From positions 17,493 to 81,492 of the forward strand of contig QCFB01000005.1 of the NCBI GenBank assembly GCA_003280345.1: a stretch of DNA of 64,000 bases, written 5' to 3'. Under the pieces are notes generated by a model. That model saw nothing but the letters and a program-made list of their open reading frames with translations. It had not been told where the DNA came from and did no database searches. Positions within the stretch are counted from its first letter, which is position 1, and each line of letters opens with the position of its first letter. This DNA comes from Prochlorococcus sp. AG-363-A16. GTDB lineage: Bacteria > Cyanobacteriota > Cyanobacteriia > PCC-6307 > Cyanobiaceae. Position numbers and translations under genes: made by a program. Positions 26,731-35,726 of the stretch are shown here, in pieces.

Positions 26731-27849
26731 GTGTTTAATTTTCAGATCGACGCACAATGTCCGAATACTCGTGCTCGGGTTGGCTCTTTTCAGACCCCTC
26801 ATGGTGTTGTTAAAACCCCTCGCTTCATGCCTGTGGGAACTCTAGGCACTGTGAAAGGGGTAACAGCAGGACAGCTTCTAGAGACAGGAGCACAAATGGT
26901 TTTGTCAAATACCTACCATCTTCATTTGCAACCCGGTGAAAGGATTGTTGAGGCGGCTGGGGGGCTTCATAAATTCATGGGATGGAATGGACCGATCCTT
27001 ACTGATTCAGGAGGGTTCCAAGTTTTTAGCTTGGCAAAGTTGAACCGAATTGATGATGAAGGAGTTTCATTTCGCAATCCTCGCGATGGAAGCAAGATTC
27101 AACTAACCCCTGAACGAGCTATAGGAATACAAAATGCGCTTGGCGCTGATGTAGCAATGGCTTTTGATCAGTGCCCACCTTATCCATCTACAGAAAATGA
27201 AGTTGAAGTTGCCTGTAATCGAACCAATGAATGGCTTGAAAGATCTATAACCTCACATAAAAAAGAAGATCAGGCTCTTTTTGGAATAGTTCAGGGAGGT
27301 TGTTATTTGCACCTTCGTGAGCAAAGCGTCAGGACTATTGCGAGTTTTAACTTGCCTGGCATTGCAATTGGTGGTGTAAGCGTCGGGGAACCTGTTGAAG
27401 AGATTCATAGGATTGTTCGACATGTAGGCCCACTTCTGCCAGAAGGTTGTCCGAGATATCTAATGGGGATAGGAACCTTTGCTGAAATGGCAATTGCTGT
27501 TGCAAATGGTATAGATCTATTTGATTGTGTTTTGCCTACAAGATTGGGACGACATGGCACGGCCTTGGTCAGAGGCGAGCGTTGGAATTTGCGAAATTCT
27601 TGTTTCAAAAATGATCACACACCTCTTGATAAAAGTTGTAGATGTGAGGCATGCACTAGGCATAGCAGAGCATATCTTCATCATTTAATTCGAAGTGAAG
27701 AGCTTTTGGGGCTTACTCTTTTGAGCCTTCATAACCTCACTCAGGTGATTCGATTTACTAATGCGATAGGTCAAGCAATTGGTGAAGGGAGTTTTTCAGA
27801 GGATTTCGCTCCATGGCTTCCTGACTCGAAGGCCCATCACACGTGGTAG
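26731..27849 (+). CDS. tgt: tRNA-guanine transglycosylase
   Basis: Exchanges G34 for the queuosine precursor in tRNAs with GUN anticodons. Active-site segments are [23 protein letters not shown] and [13 protein letters not shown] (nucleophilic aspartate). The zinc site is [17 protein letters not shown] near the C-terminus. 372 residues from a GTG start. psbK follows 30 bp later on the same strand. Confidence 0.96.
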   Translation: MFNFQIDAQCPNTRARVGSFQTPHGVVKTPRFMPVGTLGTVKGVTAGQLLETGAQMVLSNTYHLHLQPGERIVEAAGGLHKFMGWNGPILTDSGGFQVFSLAKLNRIDDEGVSFRNPRDGSKIQLTPERAIGIQNALGADVAMAFDQCPPYPSTENEVEVACNRTNEWLERSITSHKKEDQALFGIVQGGCYLHLREQSVRTIASFNLPGIAIGGVSVGEPVEEIHRIVRHVGPLLPEGCPRYLMGIGTFAEMAIAVANGIDLFDCVLPTRLGRHGTALVRGERWNLRNSCFKNDHTPLDKSCRCEACTRHSRAYLHHLIRSEELLGLTLLSLHNLTQVIRFTNAIGQAIGEGSFSEDFAPWLPDSKAHHTW

Positions 27850-27879
27850 CGTCCTTGAAACGTCCATACATTCCTAGGG

Positions 27880-28023
27880 ATGGCACCCTTGACTTTTGAA
27901 CTGATTGCCCAACTTCCTGAGGCTTATCAAGCCTTTGCCCCAACAGTGGACGTGCTTCCGCTAATTCCACTGTTTTTCTTCCTGCTTGTTTTTGTATGGC
28001 AGGCAGCAGTCGGATTCCGTTAA
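27880..28023 (+). CDS. psbK: Photosystem II protein PsbK
   Basis: A 47-residue single-helix photosystem II subunit. It has a short N-terminal propeptide-like part ([15 protein letters not shown]), then [20 protein letters not shown] and the AVGFR end typical of PsbK. I translated it by hand from the ATG at 27880. It sits 30 bp behind tgt and is followed by a strong hairpin, so tgt and psbK may share a transcript that ends there. Confidence 0.95.
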   Translation: MAPLTFELIAQLPEAYQAFAPTVDVLPLIPLFFFLLVFVWQAAVGFR

Positions 28024-28039
28024 AGGCCTTGAATTAACT

Positions 28040-28078
28040 ATCTCCTAGGAAGCCTAGTGCTTCCGTAGGAGATCTTTT
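28040..28078 (+). terminator. Rho-independent terminator after psbK
   Basis: ATCTCCTAGGAAGC (28040-28053) pairs with GCTTCCGTAGGAGAT (28059-28073), 14 bp with one bulged G, 5-base loop, then a run of five T. Confidence 0.88.
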
Positions 28079-28184
28079 TCAAGTTGGTCTTTCACTTCAG
28101 TTACTGGGTATTTAACCCAGAATGGCTTTTTATTGTTTTGAATAAATTGCCTTAAAGAATTTTTTCCATTTAATTGGCTTTCAA

Positions 28185-29189
28185 TTAAATGGAATCTTCT
28201 ATTGAAAGTTCTTCGCCAGGATTTTCTACTGCTTGTTCAATTAGGTCGGCTAAACGTAAAGCTCTTGATGCTTGCTCCCCATCAACTGCAGGCGTTTCAG
28301 TACCTCTTACACATTGGAGGAAATGCTCTAGTTCTGCATAAAGGGGTTCTATAGAAGTTGTACTTACTTCTTCAATAAATCCATCATTCCGATATAGCAG
28401 CTCACCATGGTCTGCGGAGTACCATTCATGTGCTCTGCGGTGAATATGTAGGGTGTGATTGAGGAAATCTGTCTCAACAAGACTGCCTCGACAATGAGCA
28501 CTTAGACTTCGGATTTTCCTGTGGCTCATTTTGCTGGCTGTTAGTCCTGCTACTACACCATTACTGAAACCTAGTGTTGCATTTACATAATCAATAGGAC
28601 CCTTTGCGCTACGTCCACCAACAGCTGCGAGCCTTATCACTGGAGCACTGGCTAACTCAAGTACTAAGTCAAGGTCATGAATCATAAGATCCAGTACTAC
28701 TGAAACATCGTTTGCACGCTCTGCGTGAGGGCTGTGACGCCTTGCTTCTAGGACTACAACTTCTTCATTCTCAACGACTTTAATGAGCTCTCTAAAGGCA
28801 GGGTTAAATCTTTCAATGTGGCCAACTTGCAGTAGCCGACCTGCTTTGTTTGCCGCATTTATTAGAGAGGATGCTTCATCTTGGCTGGCAGCGATTGGTT
28901 TCTCTATTAAGACGTGTTTACCTGCTTCAAGACAGGCAATACCTACTTTGTGGTGAAGCAATGTAGGCACTGCAATACATACAGCCTCCACCTCATGTAA
29001 TAACTCTGAATAGTCTTTAAACCATTCACAACCGAACTGTTGATTTGCTAATTGACCTCGTTCTTGATCAGGGTCAGCAACTCCGATTAGATCAGCATCT
29101 TTGAGAAGGCTAAATACTCGGGCATGATGCCAGCCCATATTGCCTATACCTATTACCCCAACCTTCACTGGAATCATGGGGGGCTTCAT
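28185..29189 (-). CDS. Gfo/Idh/MocA family oxidoreductase
   Basis: NAD(P)-dependent dehydrogenase of 334 residues. The Rossmann motif is VGVIGIGNMGWHHARVF near the N-terminus, followed by GVADPD; the family EKP motif is in HVLIEKPIAAS, and GHIERFNPAF follows. The C-terminal domain forms the sheet that binds a sugar or similar substrate. The substrate is not evident from sequence, and the neighbours (CNNM protein, psbK) give no pathway. Confidence 0.88.
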   Translation of the reverse strand: MKPPMIPVKVGVIGIGNMGWHHARVFSLLKDADLIGVADPDQERGQLANQQFGCEWFKDYSELLHEVEAVCIAVPTLLHHKVGIACLEAGKHVLIEKPIAASQDEASSLINAANKAGRLLQVGHIERFNPAFRELIKVVENEEVVVLEARRHSPHAERANDVSVVLDLMIHDLDLVLELASAPVIRLAAVGGRSAKGPIDYVNATLGFSNGVVAGLTASKMSHRKIRSLSAHCRGSLVETDFLNHTLHIHRRAHEWYSADHGELLYRNDGFIEEVSTTSIEPLYAELEHFLQCVRGTETPAVDGEQASRALRLADLIEQAVENPGEELSIEDSI

Positions 29190-29226
29190 GCGAGGGGAAC
29201 GGGATATGTGAGCTGATTATCGTTTG

Positions 29227-30510
29227 TCAATCTTCTTGGTAATTCTTTTGGAGAATATCAAGGATGACTCTATTGATGCGTGGACCCTGCATGGATTTCA
29301 TTTCAAACTTTATGTCTTTGTGGAGCAAAGTTTCTCCTGGGATCGGGACATGTTGGAGCTTTTCTAGGAGAAAACCAGCCAGAGTGTGGTGATCTTCAGC
29401 CTCAGGTAAGTTTAGTTTGAGTTGACGGTTTAGCTCAATTATCTCCATGTCACCTGCGACTAACCATTTTCCTGGTTGGCCATCAATAGGTTGTAAGTCT
29501 GGTTCTTCGTCATCTGGTTGAATTTCATCACCAACAATCTCTCCAGTGAGATCAGCTGCAGTAATAAGACCTTCAGTACCCCCATGTTCATCAACTACTA
29601 ATAGAAGAGGATTGCCACTTCTTATAAGAGGCAGAATTTCTGCCAATGTGCTTGTTTCAAGAACTCTGGGCGCTGGTTGTAGAAATGGTTCTAGAGGAGT
29701 ATCTGCCTTCATAACCCCTACAGATATTGCTTCTGCGAGTTGACGAAGGTCTAATACACCACGTATATCGTCAAGTGAGTCTCCAGTAACTAAGAAACGA
29801 GCATGGCGTGTGAGGTGAACTTCTTTCATCAAGTCTGCAAAACATACATTTATAGGGAGAGTGACCATCCCAGATCTTGGAACCATTACCTCTCTTATTT
29901 GTGTATCTCTAAGTGCGAAAACTCCTTCAAGTATGTTCCTTTCGTCTGGGCGTAGTCCAGTTACTCCACCAGTTTCTATCAAGGTTTCCAATTCCCCCGC
30001 AGATAATGCTGGGACAAGCGAGTCCCAGTGGGAGTTTAAGCCGAATAACCGAAAAAGTATTGATGCTACCGTTTCTAATAAAGCTAGAAGAGGAGATAAG
30101 GCTTTCATTACTGCCTCTAAAAGCGGTGCGAGGCGAAGAGCGGCTTTCTCTGGCCGGTTAAGCACTAAAGCTTTTGGGAGAAGCCCCGCTAAAAGTGTAG
30201 CTAAAACAACTATTGCTAAGAAAAGGCTTAGATCCAATAGTCGAGTGGCAGCTGAGTTATGAGGCCACCATCTCAGCCCAATGCTTCTTCCTAGCCAACC
30301 AAGAGCTACTAGGGAAATAGTTACCCCCAATTGGGAAACCATTAGAGCTCTTCGTAAACGCCTTTGGAGTCGATTGATCGGTAATGCTCCTTTGTGGCCT
30401 TCTTCAAGGAGCCTTTGAACGCGACTTGGTCTTAGCCTTAAAACAGCAAGCTCTCCAGCTGCAAAAAAAGCTGGAAGAGTAATCAAGATGCCGAGAATGA
30501 GCAGTCGCAT
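29227..30510 (-). CDS. CNNM/CorC-type membrane protein with CBS domains
   Basis: 427-residue protein with DUF21 (CNNM) membrane domain (about 1-140; opening LLILGILITLPAFFAAGELA), then two CBS domains (IREVMVPRSGMVTLP ... LLLVVDEHGGTEGLITAADL) and a C-terminal CorC/HlyC domain (HTLAGFLLEKLQHVPIPGE). Members are annotated as hemolysin-like or as magnesium/cobalt efflux proteins; transport of divalent cations is the best guess. tRNA(CAU) is 13 bp upstream in the same direction. Confidence 0.88.
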   Translation of the reverse strand: MRLLILGILITLPAFFAAGELAVLRLRPSRVQRLLEEGHKGALPINRLQRRLRRALMVSQLGVTISLVALGWLGRSIGLRWWPHNSAATRLLDLSLFLAIVVLATLLAGLLPKALVLNRPEKAALRLAPLLEAVMKALSPLLALLETVASILFRLFGLNSHWDSLVPALSAGELETLIETGGVTGLRPDERNILEGVFALRDTQIREVMVPRSGMVTLPINVCFADLMKEVHLTRHARFLVTGDSLDDIRGVLDLRQLAEAISVGVMKADTPLEPFLQPAPRVLETSTLAEILPLIRSGNPLLLVVDEHGGTEGLITAADLTGEIVGDEIQPDDEEPDLQPIDGQPGKWLVAGDMEIIELNRQLKLNLPEAEDHHTLAGFLLEKLQHVPIPGETLLHKDIKFEMKSMQGPRINRVILDILQKNYQED

Positions 30511-30523
30511 TAACGGAATGGAA

Positions 30524-30596
30524 TGGGGGTCGCGAGGATCGAACTCGCCTTTGGCGAATTATGAGTTCGCTGCATTCACCAGATTGCTAGACCCCC
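30524..30596 (-). tRNA. tRNA with CAU anticodon (elongator Met or Ile2)
   Basis: Minus-strand cloverleaf: acceptor GGGGGTC/GACCCCC, anticodon arm GCGAA-CTCATAA-TTCGC with CAU anticodon, T arm GCGAG-TTCGATC-CTCGC, discriminator A. The acceptor 1-72 pair is G-C and the anticodon stem lacks the three G-C pairs of initiators, so it is not initiator tRNA-Met. Elongator Met and lysidine-modified Ile cannot be told apart by eye. Confidence 0.93.
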
Positions 30597-30709
30597 TTCT
30601 AACGCATCTATCAAAGAAGTTTGGATGATAGTTAACACCTTTGCAGGAATAATAACTAAAACCTAACTCAGCCGAACTTAGGCAACTTATCAATGATGCA
30701 TTAGCCAAG

Positions 30710-31288
30710 ATGACTTTATTACCCCCATCTAAACAGGCACGTAAAGCAAAGCTTCTTAATTTACTTGCGAAAGACGCTTATCGACATGGTGACTTCACTT
30801 TGTCTTCTGGTCAGAAGAGTAGTCACTACGTAAATTGCAAGCCAGTTAGCTTGAGTGGAGTTGGATTGGAGTTGATCAGTGTCTTGCTCCTCGATTATGT
30901 GGACCCTGCTGCTCAAGCAGTGGCAGGTTTAACCCTTGGCGCTGATCCTTTAGTGAGTGGCGTTGCAATGGCAGCAGCGCAAATTAATAGGAATCTGGAT
31001 GCATTAATTGTTCGAAAGGAGGCAAAAGGTCATGGAACGGGGGCATGGCTTGAGGGGCCTCTGCCGGCCAAAGGAGCATTAATTACTGTGTTGGAGGATG
31101 TCGTTACAACTGGTGGCTCATCTTTGAAAGCCGTCAATCAGCTAAGAAAAGCTGGTTATTTGGTTAATCGAGTAGTTACGCTTGTTGATCGTCAAGAAGG
31201 TGCTGAAAAGTCAATGAAAAATGCTGATTTGGACCTGGTAAGCCTTTTCCTTTTGGATGATGTCTATAGATGTGCACAGGCACTCTGA
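30710..31288 (+). CDS. pyrE: Orotate phosphoribosyltransferase
   Basis: Transfers phosphoribose from PRPP to orotate in UMP synthesis. The PRPP-binding motif is [16 protein letters not shown]; the N-terminal [16 protein letters not shown] segment and [12 protein letters not shown] loop also match. 192 residues, full length. A YgfZ-like gene starts 1 bp after the stop. Confidence 0.95.
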   Translation: MTLLPPSKQARKAKLLNLLAKDAYRHGDFTLSSGQKSSHYVNCKPVSLSGVGLELISVLLLDYVDPAAQAVAGLTLGADPLVSGVAMAAAQINRNLDALIVRKEAKGHGTGAWLEGPLPAKGALITVLEDVVTTGGSSLKAVNQLRKAGYLVNRVVTLVDRQEGAEKSMKNADLDLVSLFLLDDVYRCAQAL

Positions 31289-31289
31289 A

Positions 31290-32126
31290 ATGGATTCATA
31301 TTTTGGTTTGGTCTGGGAAGACACTTTCCCTTTGCTTAGCGTGACTGGAGCAGGGACAAGGGCTTTTCTCCATGGACAAACATCTGTTGATTTATTAAGT
31401 GCTCAAGATGGCGTTTTAATTCGAGGTTGTTGGTTGACAGCTACTGCGAGAGTAAGGGCCTTGTTGGAGATACGCTTCTTCGAGGAAACTGCGGATGTAT
31501 TAGTGCTTGCAGGAAATGTTCAAGAATTGGCGAAAGGGTTCCAAGATATTATTTTTCCTGCTGACCAAGTTGAACTAAAACCTCTTGGTGTAATGCGTCG
31601 CGTACAGAACTTGTCACCACAAAATTTCGGAAAATTCCAAGAAGTTGTTTGGCTAAATTCCGGCCAATCTTTATCAGATGTTTTTGAAGGTTGTAAGAGT
31701 GCATCAAAGGAGGAGGTTGAACGTTGGCGGCTGGAGATAGGGCTCCCAATTGGCTCGGGTGAATTAAATGGAGAAACAAATCCTTATGAGCTAGGTGTAT
31801 CTGATTTAGTAAGTACTACTAAGGGATGCTATTTAGGTCAGGAAACAATTGCTAAATTGGCCAGAGTAGGAGTTGGAAAGCAACAGCTAAGGTTTTGGCG
31901 TTCTGAGAATAATGTTAGTACTGAAATGGCTTTAGAGGATAATATTTCATCATCAAATGTGAACAGAAAAGCTGGAAGAATTACTTCGGCTGTGAAGGAA
32001 GCTGACGGATCTGGAAGTTTTGGACTCGCAATGGTGCATAGAGATTTTTTGTCAGAGAAAGAATTATTTACATCAAATAATTGCCATAAAGTTAAGATTA
32101 GTATCCCTCCTGGATTTGTTTCTTAA
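31290..32126 (+). CDS. ygfZ: YgfZ/GcvT-like folate-binding protein
   Basis: 278-residue protein of the YgfZ/CAF17 family, tetrahydrofolate-binding proteins that help assemble or repair Fe-S enzymes. The family signature is TKGCYLGQETIAKL (the KGCYxGQE motif); the N-terminal LLSVTGAGTRAFLHGQTSVDL is GcvT-like. The open frame extends 11 codons further into pyrE, but the ATG at 31290, one base after the pyrE stop, gives the better N-terminus (MDSYFGLVWEDTFP). Confidence 0.85.
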   Translation: MDSYFGLVWEDTFPLLSVTGAGTRAFLHGQTSVDLLSAQDGVLIRGCWLTATARVRALLEIRFFEETADVLVLAGNVQELAKGFQDIIFPADQVELKPLGVMRRVQNLSPQNFGKFQEVVWLNSGQSLSDVFEGCKSASKEEVERWRLEIGLPIGSGELNGETNPYELGVSDLVSTTKGCYLGQETIAKLARVGVGKQQLRFWRSENNVSTEMALEDNISSSNVNRKAGRITSAVKEADGSGSFGLAMVHRDFLSEKELFTSNNCHKVKISIPPGFVS

Positions 32127-32134
32127 AAAAATTA

Positions 32135-33610
32135 TTAATTGGAAATTTGGTCGTGATCTAGAAGCCACATTGCAACTGACCAAGTTGCAATGCAATCATC
32201 ATTATTGTACTGAAAGATCCATTTTAAGTTATTTAATTTTCCTCTTGAGAACTCTCCCTTGCCCTTCCATTGGCGCCACCACAGCAAAGCATATGCACCA
32301 TTTGCGGCTTGATTAGACCACTTAAAATCTGTCCAATTTGCAACAGTTTTTAAGCCATAACTATTCAGCGGCAATAGCCAGTTTTTCCTCAACCTTGCAT
32401 GAATATCAATGAGTCTACCTTTCAACCTTTTGACTTCCTCCGGTGTTGCACCTTGTCTTTTTGCTAGTTGACAAATTGCTAGAGATTCAGTCTCTCCGTA
32501 ATGCAGAATAGGCCAGTTTTTATAGTTTTCGATTTTTAGCTTGATTCTTTTCCAGGCAGTTTTCTCTCCATGTTCGTAGAGTGTGAGAATAGGCTGATAT
32601 CTTGCTTTATCTTTTCTCCAAGTACCACTTCCATCCCTTTTAATACTTACGAAGCCATGAAGGAAATTGTCACTTTCGTCAGGGTCTGATTCAATGTCAT
32701 ACAAGAGAACACCATTAGCACTTTCTAGCTCTGGTAGTGACTTTGTATTGCTCAATCTTTCCTCTTTTCTACTACATTGAACTTTGGCTTGAGAGATCAG
32801 TTGATTGGCGATATTTTTTTGATTATGTTCAAACTCTTCAAAGCTTTTGGTTAAGTTAATTGGGTTGGCTTTCGCTAAATCCTTGATGCTTTCAATCCCT
32901 AACTGATGAAGTAATTGTCTCCTGCGACTTCCTATTCCACTTACTTCATTAAGGTCACCTTGTTTTAGTGCTTCTTCATTGCAAATACCTCGCCATGAAC
33001 AGAGGGAACATTTACGCCGATCGGATGTTAGTTGAGGAGGATATGTGCGACTTAGGTCTTTATTGAGTTTGGATAATGCCTCTAAGAGTTGTGACTTTAA
33101 TTCTTGTTTAAGAGAAATATTCTCAATTTCTAGAGCTTTTGATGTTTTTGAAATTGCTAAGCCTATAGGTACAGCTGAATTTTGCAGAGGCTCTAGTACA
33201 AAGCCTGTCATTGCGAGTATGAGTCTATGCTCTCGAGTAATTCGGCGCCCTTGTCTAGCTACTACGGGTCTGTAAGCGAACTCCCCCCAGCAACTTTTCC
33301 CTGAAACTTTTTGTAGAAGTGGTGGGTGCACTTCAAGGGAGATCCCTTCGTTTGTGTGCCCTTTTATTCTTATTCCTAAGACACCATCATCTCCTTTTTT
33401 ACAGGCCTCTAACCCTTTGCCAAACTTGGTTGGAATTAGTGAAGCAAAGCTGCGATGTTGATGGGCTAATTGAAGGGTTCTGTGAGCTGTCCACAGCCTT
33501 TGAGAGTTGTCACCAAAATAGTCGAGCCAAGCTTTTCTCCTACATCGCACCCAACTTTGTAAGAGTCGATTTGTGATTAATTTTTTGCCTTGATGGCGGA
33601 GGTTCTCCAT
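32135..33610 (-). CDS. TM0106-type RecB-like nuclease with RNase H-like C-terminus
   Basis: 491-residue composite. The N-terminal part (about 1-215) has a RecB/Cas4-like nuclease pattern ending in cysteines CSLCSWRGIC, likely with an upstream partner, as in Fe-S RecB proteins. A helix-hairpin-helix (VSGIGSRRRQLLHQLGIESIKDLA, about 223-246) follows. The C-terminal part is YprB-like RNase H fold: LLYDIESDPDE at the start, LHYGETES, and YNNDDCIATW near the end. This matches the TM0106 family; biological role unknown. It is convergent with ygfZ (8 bp) and divergent from the hexomutase gene. Confidence 0.8.
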   Translation of the reverse strand: MENLRHQGKKLITNRLLQSWVRCRRKAWLDYFGDNSQRLWTAHRTLQLAHQHRSFASLIPTKFGKGLEACKKGDDGVLGIRIKGHTNEGISLEVHPPLLQKVSGKSCWGEFAYRPVVARQGRRITREHRLILAMTGFVLEPLQNSAVPIGLAISKTSKALEIENISLKQELKSQLLEALSKLNKDLSRTYPPQLTSDRRKCSLCSWRGICNEEALKQGDLNEVSGIGSRRRQLLHQLGIESIKDLAKANPINLTKSFEEFEHNQKNIANQLISQAKVQCSRKEERLSNTKSLPELESANGVLLYDIESDPDESDNFLHGFVSIKRDGSGTWRKDKARYQPILTLYEHGEKTAWKRIKLKIENYKNWPILHYGETESLAICQLAKRQGATPEEVKRLKGRLIDIHARLRKNWLLPLNSYGLKTVANWTDFKWSNQAANGAYALLWWRQWKGKGEFSRGKLNNLKWIFQYNNDDCIATWSVAMWLLDHDQISN

Positions 33611-33663
33611 CTCTTGACGTTAAGTTGCTTGCCTTTTTGGCTTTACTCACCTATCTCTAGGAA

Positions 33664-35124
33664 ATGGTGACCAATCAACTGCGCTTAACAGCCGCGCCTA
33701 TTCAATTTGGTACAGATGGTTGGCGAGGTGTCTTAGGAGTTGATGTCACTCTTGAAAGATTGCTCAAGGTGGCTTGTGCTGCATCTCAAGAACTTTTATA
33801 CCGGGCTTCTACCAGCTTAAAAAGCCGAACAATTATCATTGGATATGACAGAAGGTTTTTAGCACCTGAATTTGCTGAAGCTGTTGCTTCTGCCGTGAGA
33901 GGGTGCGAATTGGAACCTCTTTTGACACAAACTCCTGTGCCGACTCCCGCCTGCAGTTGGGCCGTTGTCCAACGCAAAGCATTGGGAGCATTGGTCATTA
34001 CTGCTAGTCATAACCCTCCAGAGTGGTTGGGATTGAAAATCAAGGGGCCTTTGGGTGATTCGGTTGAAGGAGATTTCACTCATGCTGTTGAAAAAAGACT
34101 TTCTGTAGGAGGAGTGACAACGCCTGTAAGGGCTATCAGTACTGAAATCTTTGATGGTCGAAAGGAACATCTTGATGGGTTAAGAAGAAAGTTTGATCTA
34201 CCTGGCTTGGCAAATGGTTTAAATGCTTTGGGCATCAAAGTGATTGTTGACTCTATGCATGGTTCCGCCGCGGGATGCATGGCTGAATTGCTTGGGACAC
34301 GGACTGTTCAAGTAGATGAAATCAGGAGTGAGCGTGATCCCCTGTTTGGCGGCAATCCTCCCGAGCCTCTTGCTCCATATTTAAGTCAATTGATGGACTC
34401 AGTTAAGGCGGCGGCTAATAAAGGTGAAACTGCTTTAGGCCTTGTATTTGATGGAGACGGTGACCGTCTTGCGGCTGTTGATGAATTTGGGAACTTTTGT
34501 AGTACCCAGCTGCTTATACCTTTGTTGATAGATCATTTAGCAAGGGTTAGAAAGCAACCAGGCTGTGTCGTTAAAACAGTTAGTGGCTCTGATTTAATAC
34601 GTTTAGTTGCTGAAGACTTTGAAAGAGAAGTTATTGAACTCCCTGTGGGATTCAAATACATAGCTGCCAAAATGTTATCTAATCAGGTTCTTATAGGCGG
34701 AGAAGAGTCTGGAGGGATTGGCTTTGGTGGGCATTTGCCTGAAAGAGATGCTTTATATGCTTCTTTGCTTTTGTTGGAAGCTCTTGTTGAAGGAGGCGAA
34801 CCCCTCGGTGCTCGATTAGACAGACTCAAGAAGAATTTTGGGACTAGTTACTTTGACCGTATTGATATTCGCCTTGCAAATATGGACTCTAGGAAACGTT
34901 TAGAAGCTCTATTGGAAGAAACACCACCAGATTCAATAGATGGCAAGCTTGTAAAGGAAGTGATTTTTACCGACGGAGTGAAATTGAGAATTGATGTTAG
35001 ATATTGGGTGATGTTTCGCTTCTCTGGAACAGAGCCTCTTTTAAGGATTTATTGTGAGGCACCAACTCAGCAAGAAGTTCAAGCATCATTGTTTTGGGCC
35101 AAGCAATTTGCCGAGTTAGCGTGA
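33664..35124 (+). CDS. Phosphoglucomutase/phosphomannomutase
   Basis: Alpha-D-phosphohexomutase of 486 residues. Catalytic serine loop ITASHNPPEWLGLKIKG, metal loop VFDGDGDRLAA, sugar-binding loop GGEESGGIGFGGH and phosphate-binding loop RFSGTEPLLRIY are all present. Substrate (glucose-, mannose- or glucosamine-phosphate) cannot be decided from these motifs. Its TGA overlaps the GTG start of rdgB (GTGA), so the two are coupled. Confidence 0.93.
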   Translation: MVTNQLRLTAAPIQFGTDGWRGVLGVDVTLERLLKVACAASQELLYRASTSLKSRTIIIGYDRRFLAPEFAEAVASAVRGCELEPLLTQTPVPTPACSWAVVQRKALGALVITASHNPPEWLGLKIKGPLGDSVEGDFTHAVEKRLSVGGVTTPVRAISTEIFDGRKEHLDGLRRKFDLPGLANGLNALGIKVIVDSMHGSAAGCMAELLGTRTVQVDEIRSERDPLFGGNPPEPLAPYLSQLMDSVKAAANKGETALGLVFDGDGDRLAAVDEFGNFCSTQLLIPLLIDHLARVRKQPGCVVKTVSGSDLIRLVAEDFEREVIELPVGFKYIAAKMLSNQVLIGGEESGGIGFGGHLPERDALYASLLLLEALVEGGEPLGARLDRLKKNFGTSYFDRIDIRLANMDSRKRLEALLEETPPDSIDGKLVKEVIFTDGVKLRIDVRYWVMFRFSGTEPLLRIYCEAPTQQEVQASLFWAKQFAELA

Positions 35125-35726
35125 TTAAAAAAAAAATAGCTGAAAAACAATTGATTATAGCTAGCAGTAATGGAGGAAAGGTCAAAGAATTTCGTCAGCT
35201 TTTGCAGAATTTTCCTGTTGTTGTGATTTCTAAACCTAGGGAGTTACAAGTTGATGAAACAGGCAAGACATTTGCGGAGAATGCTCGGTTAAAGGCTCTA
35301 GCTGTTGCAAAGGCTACTGGGCATTGGTCGCTTGCAGATGATTCGGGCTTAAGTGTTGATGCTCTTGCTGGTGCGCCTGGGGTATTGTCTTCTCGATATG
35401 CCGATAGTGACTCAGGCCGAATAGCTCGTTTGCTTAGCGAGATGGCAACCTCTAAGGATCGCCGAGCACATTTCAGTGCGGCTCTATGTATTGCGTCACC
35501 AAACAATGAGGTTTTGTTAGAAGTTATGGGCCGTTGTGAAGGCTTTATTACCAACGCTCCAAGAGGACATGGGGGGTTTGGCTATGATCCAATTTTTGAA
35601 GTGGAAAGTACGGGATTAACTTTTGCTGAAATGGGCCATAAGAAGAAGCAAGAGTTAGGCCATCGTGGGCGTGCATTCGCTTTGTTGGAGCCAGTTTTGC
35701 AGAGTCTTTTAACTTTCAGGCAGTAG
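35121..35726 (+). CDS. rdgB: Non-canonical purine NTP pyrophosphatase (RdgB/HAM1)
   Basis: House-cleaning enzyme hydrolysing dITP, XTP and similar. The family opening is LIIASSNGGKVKEFRQLL; the metal/phosphate sites are FAENARLKA, SLADDSGLSVDALAGAPGV, and GGFGYDPIFEV with the FAEM/HRGRAF end. The GTG at 35121 overlapping the upstream stop gives 201 residues, the family length; a longer start at 35094 inside the mutase gene is less likely. The 3' end overlaps the convergent carotenoid oxygenase gene by 18 bp. Confidence 0.94.
   Translation: MIKKKIAEKQLIIASSNGGKVKEFRQLLQNFPVVVISKPRELQVDETGKTFAENARLKALAVAKATGHWSLADDSGLSVDALAGAPGVLSSRYADSDSGRIARLLSEMATSKDRRAHFSAALCIASPNNEVLLEVMGRCEGFITNAPRGHGGFGYDPIFEVESTGLTFAEMGHKKKQELGHRGRAFALLEPVLQSLLTFRQ

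Noticed and set aside
28185..29189. Biliverdin reductase as identity of the Gfo/Idh/MocA protein
   Set aside because: The EKP motif and general fold are shared by the whole family, and nothing specific to BvdR was seen; the phycobilin genes are over 30 kb away.
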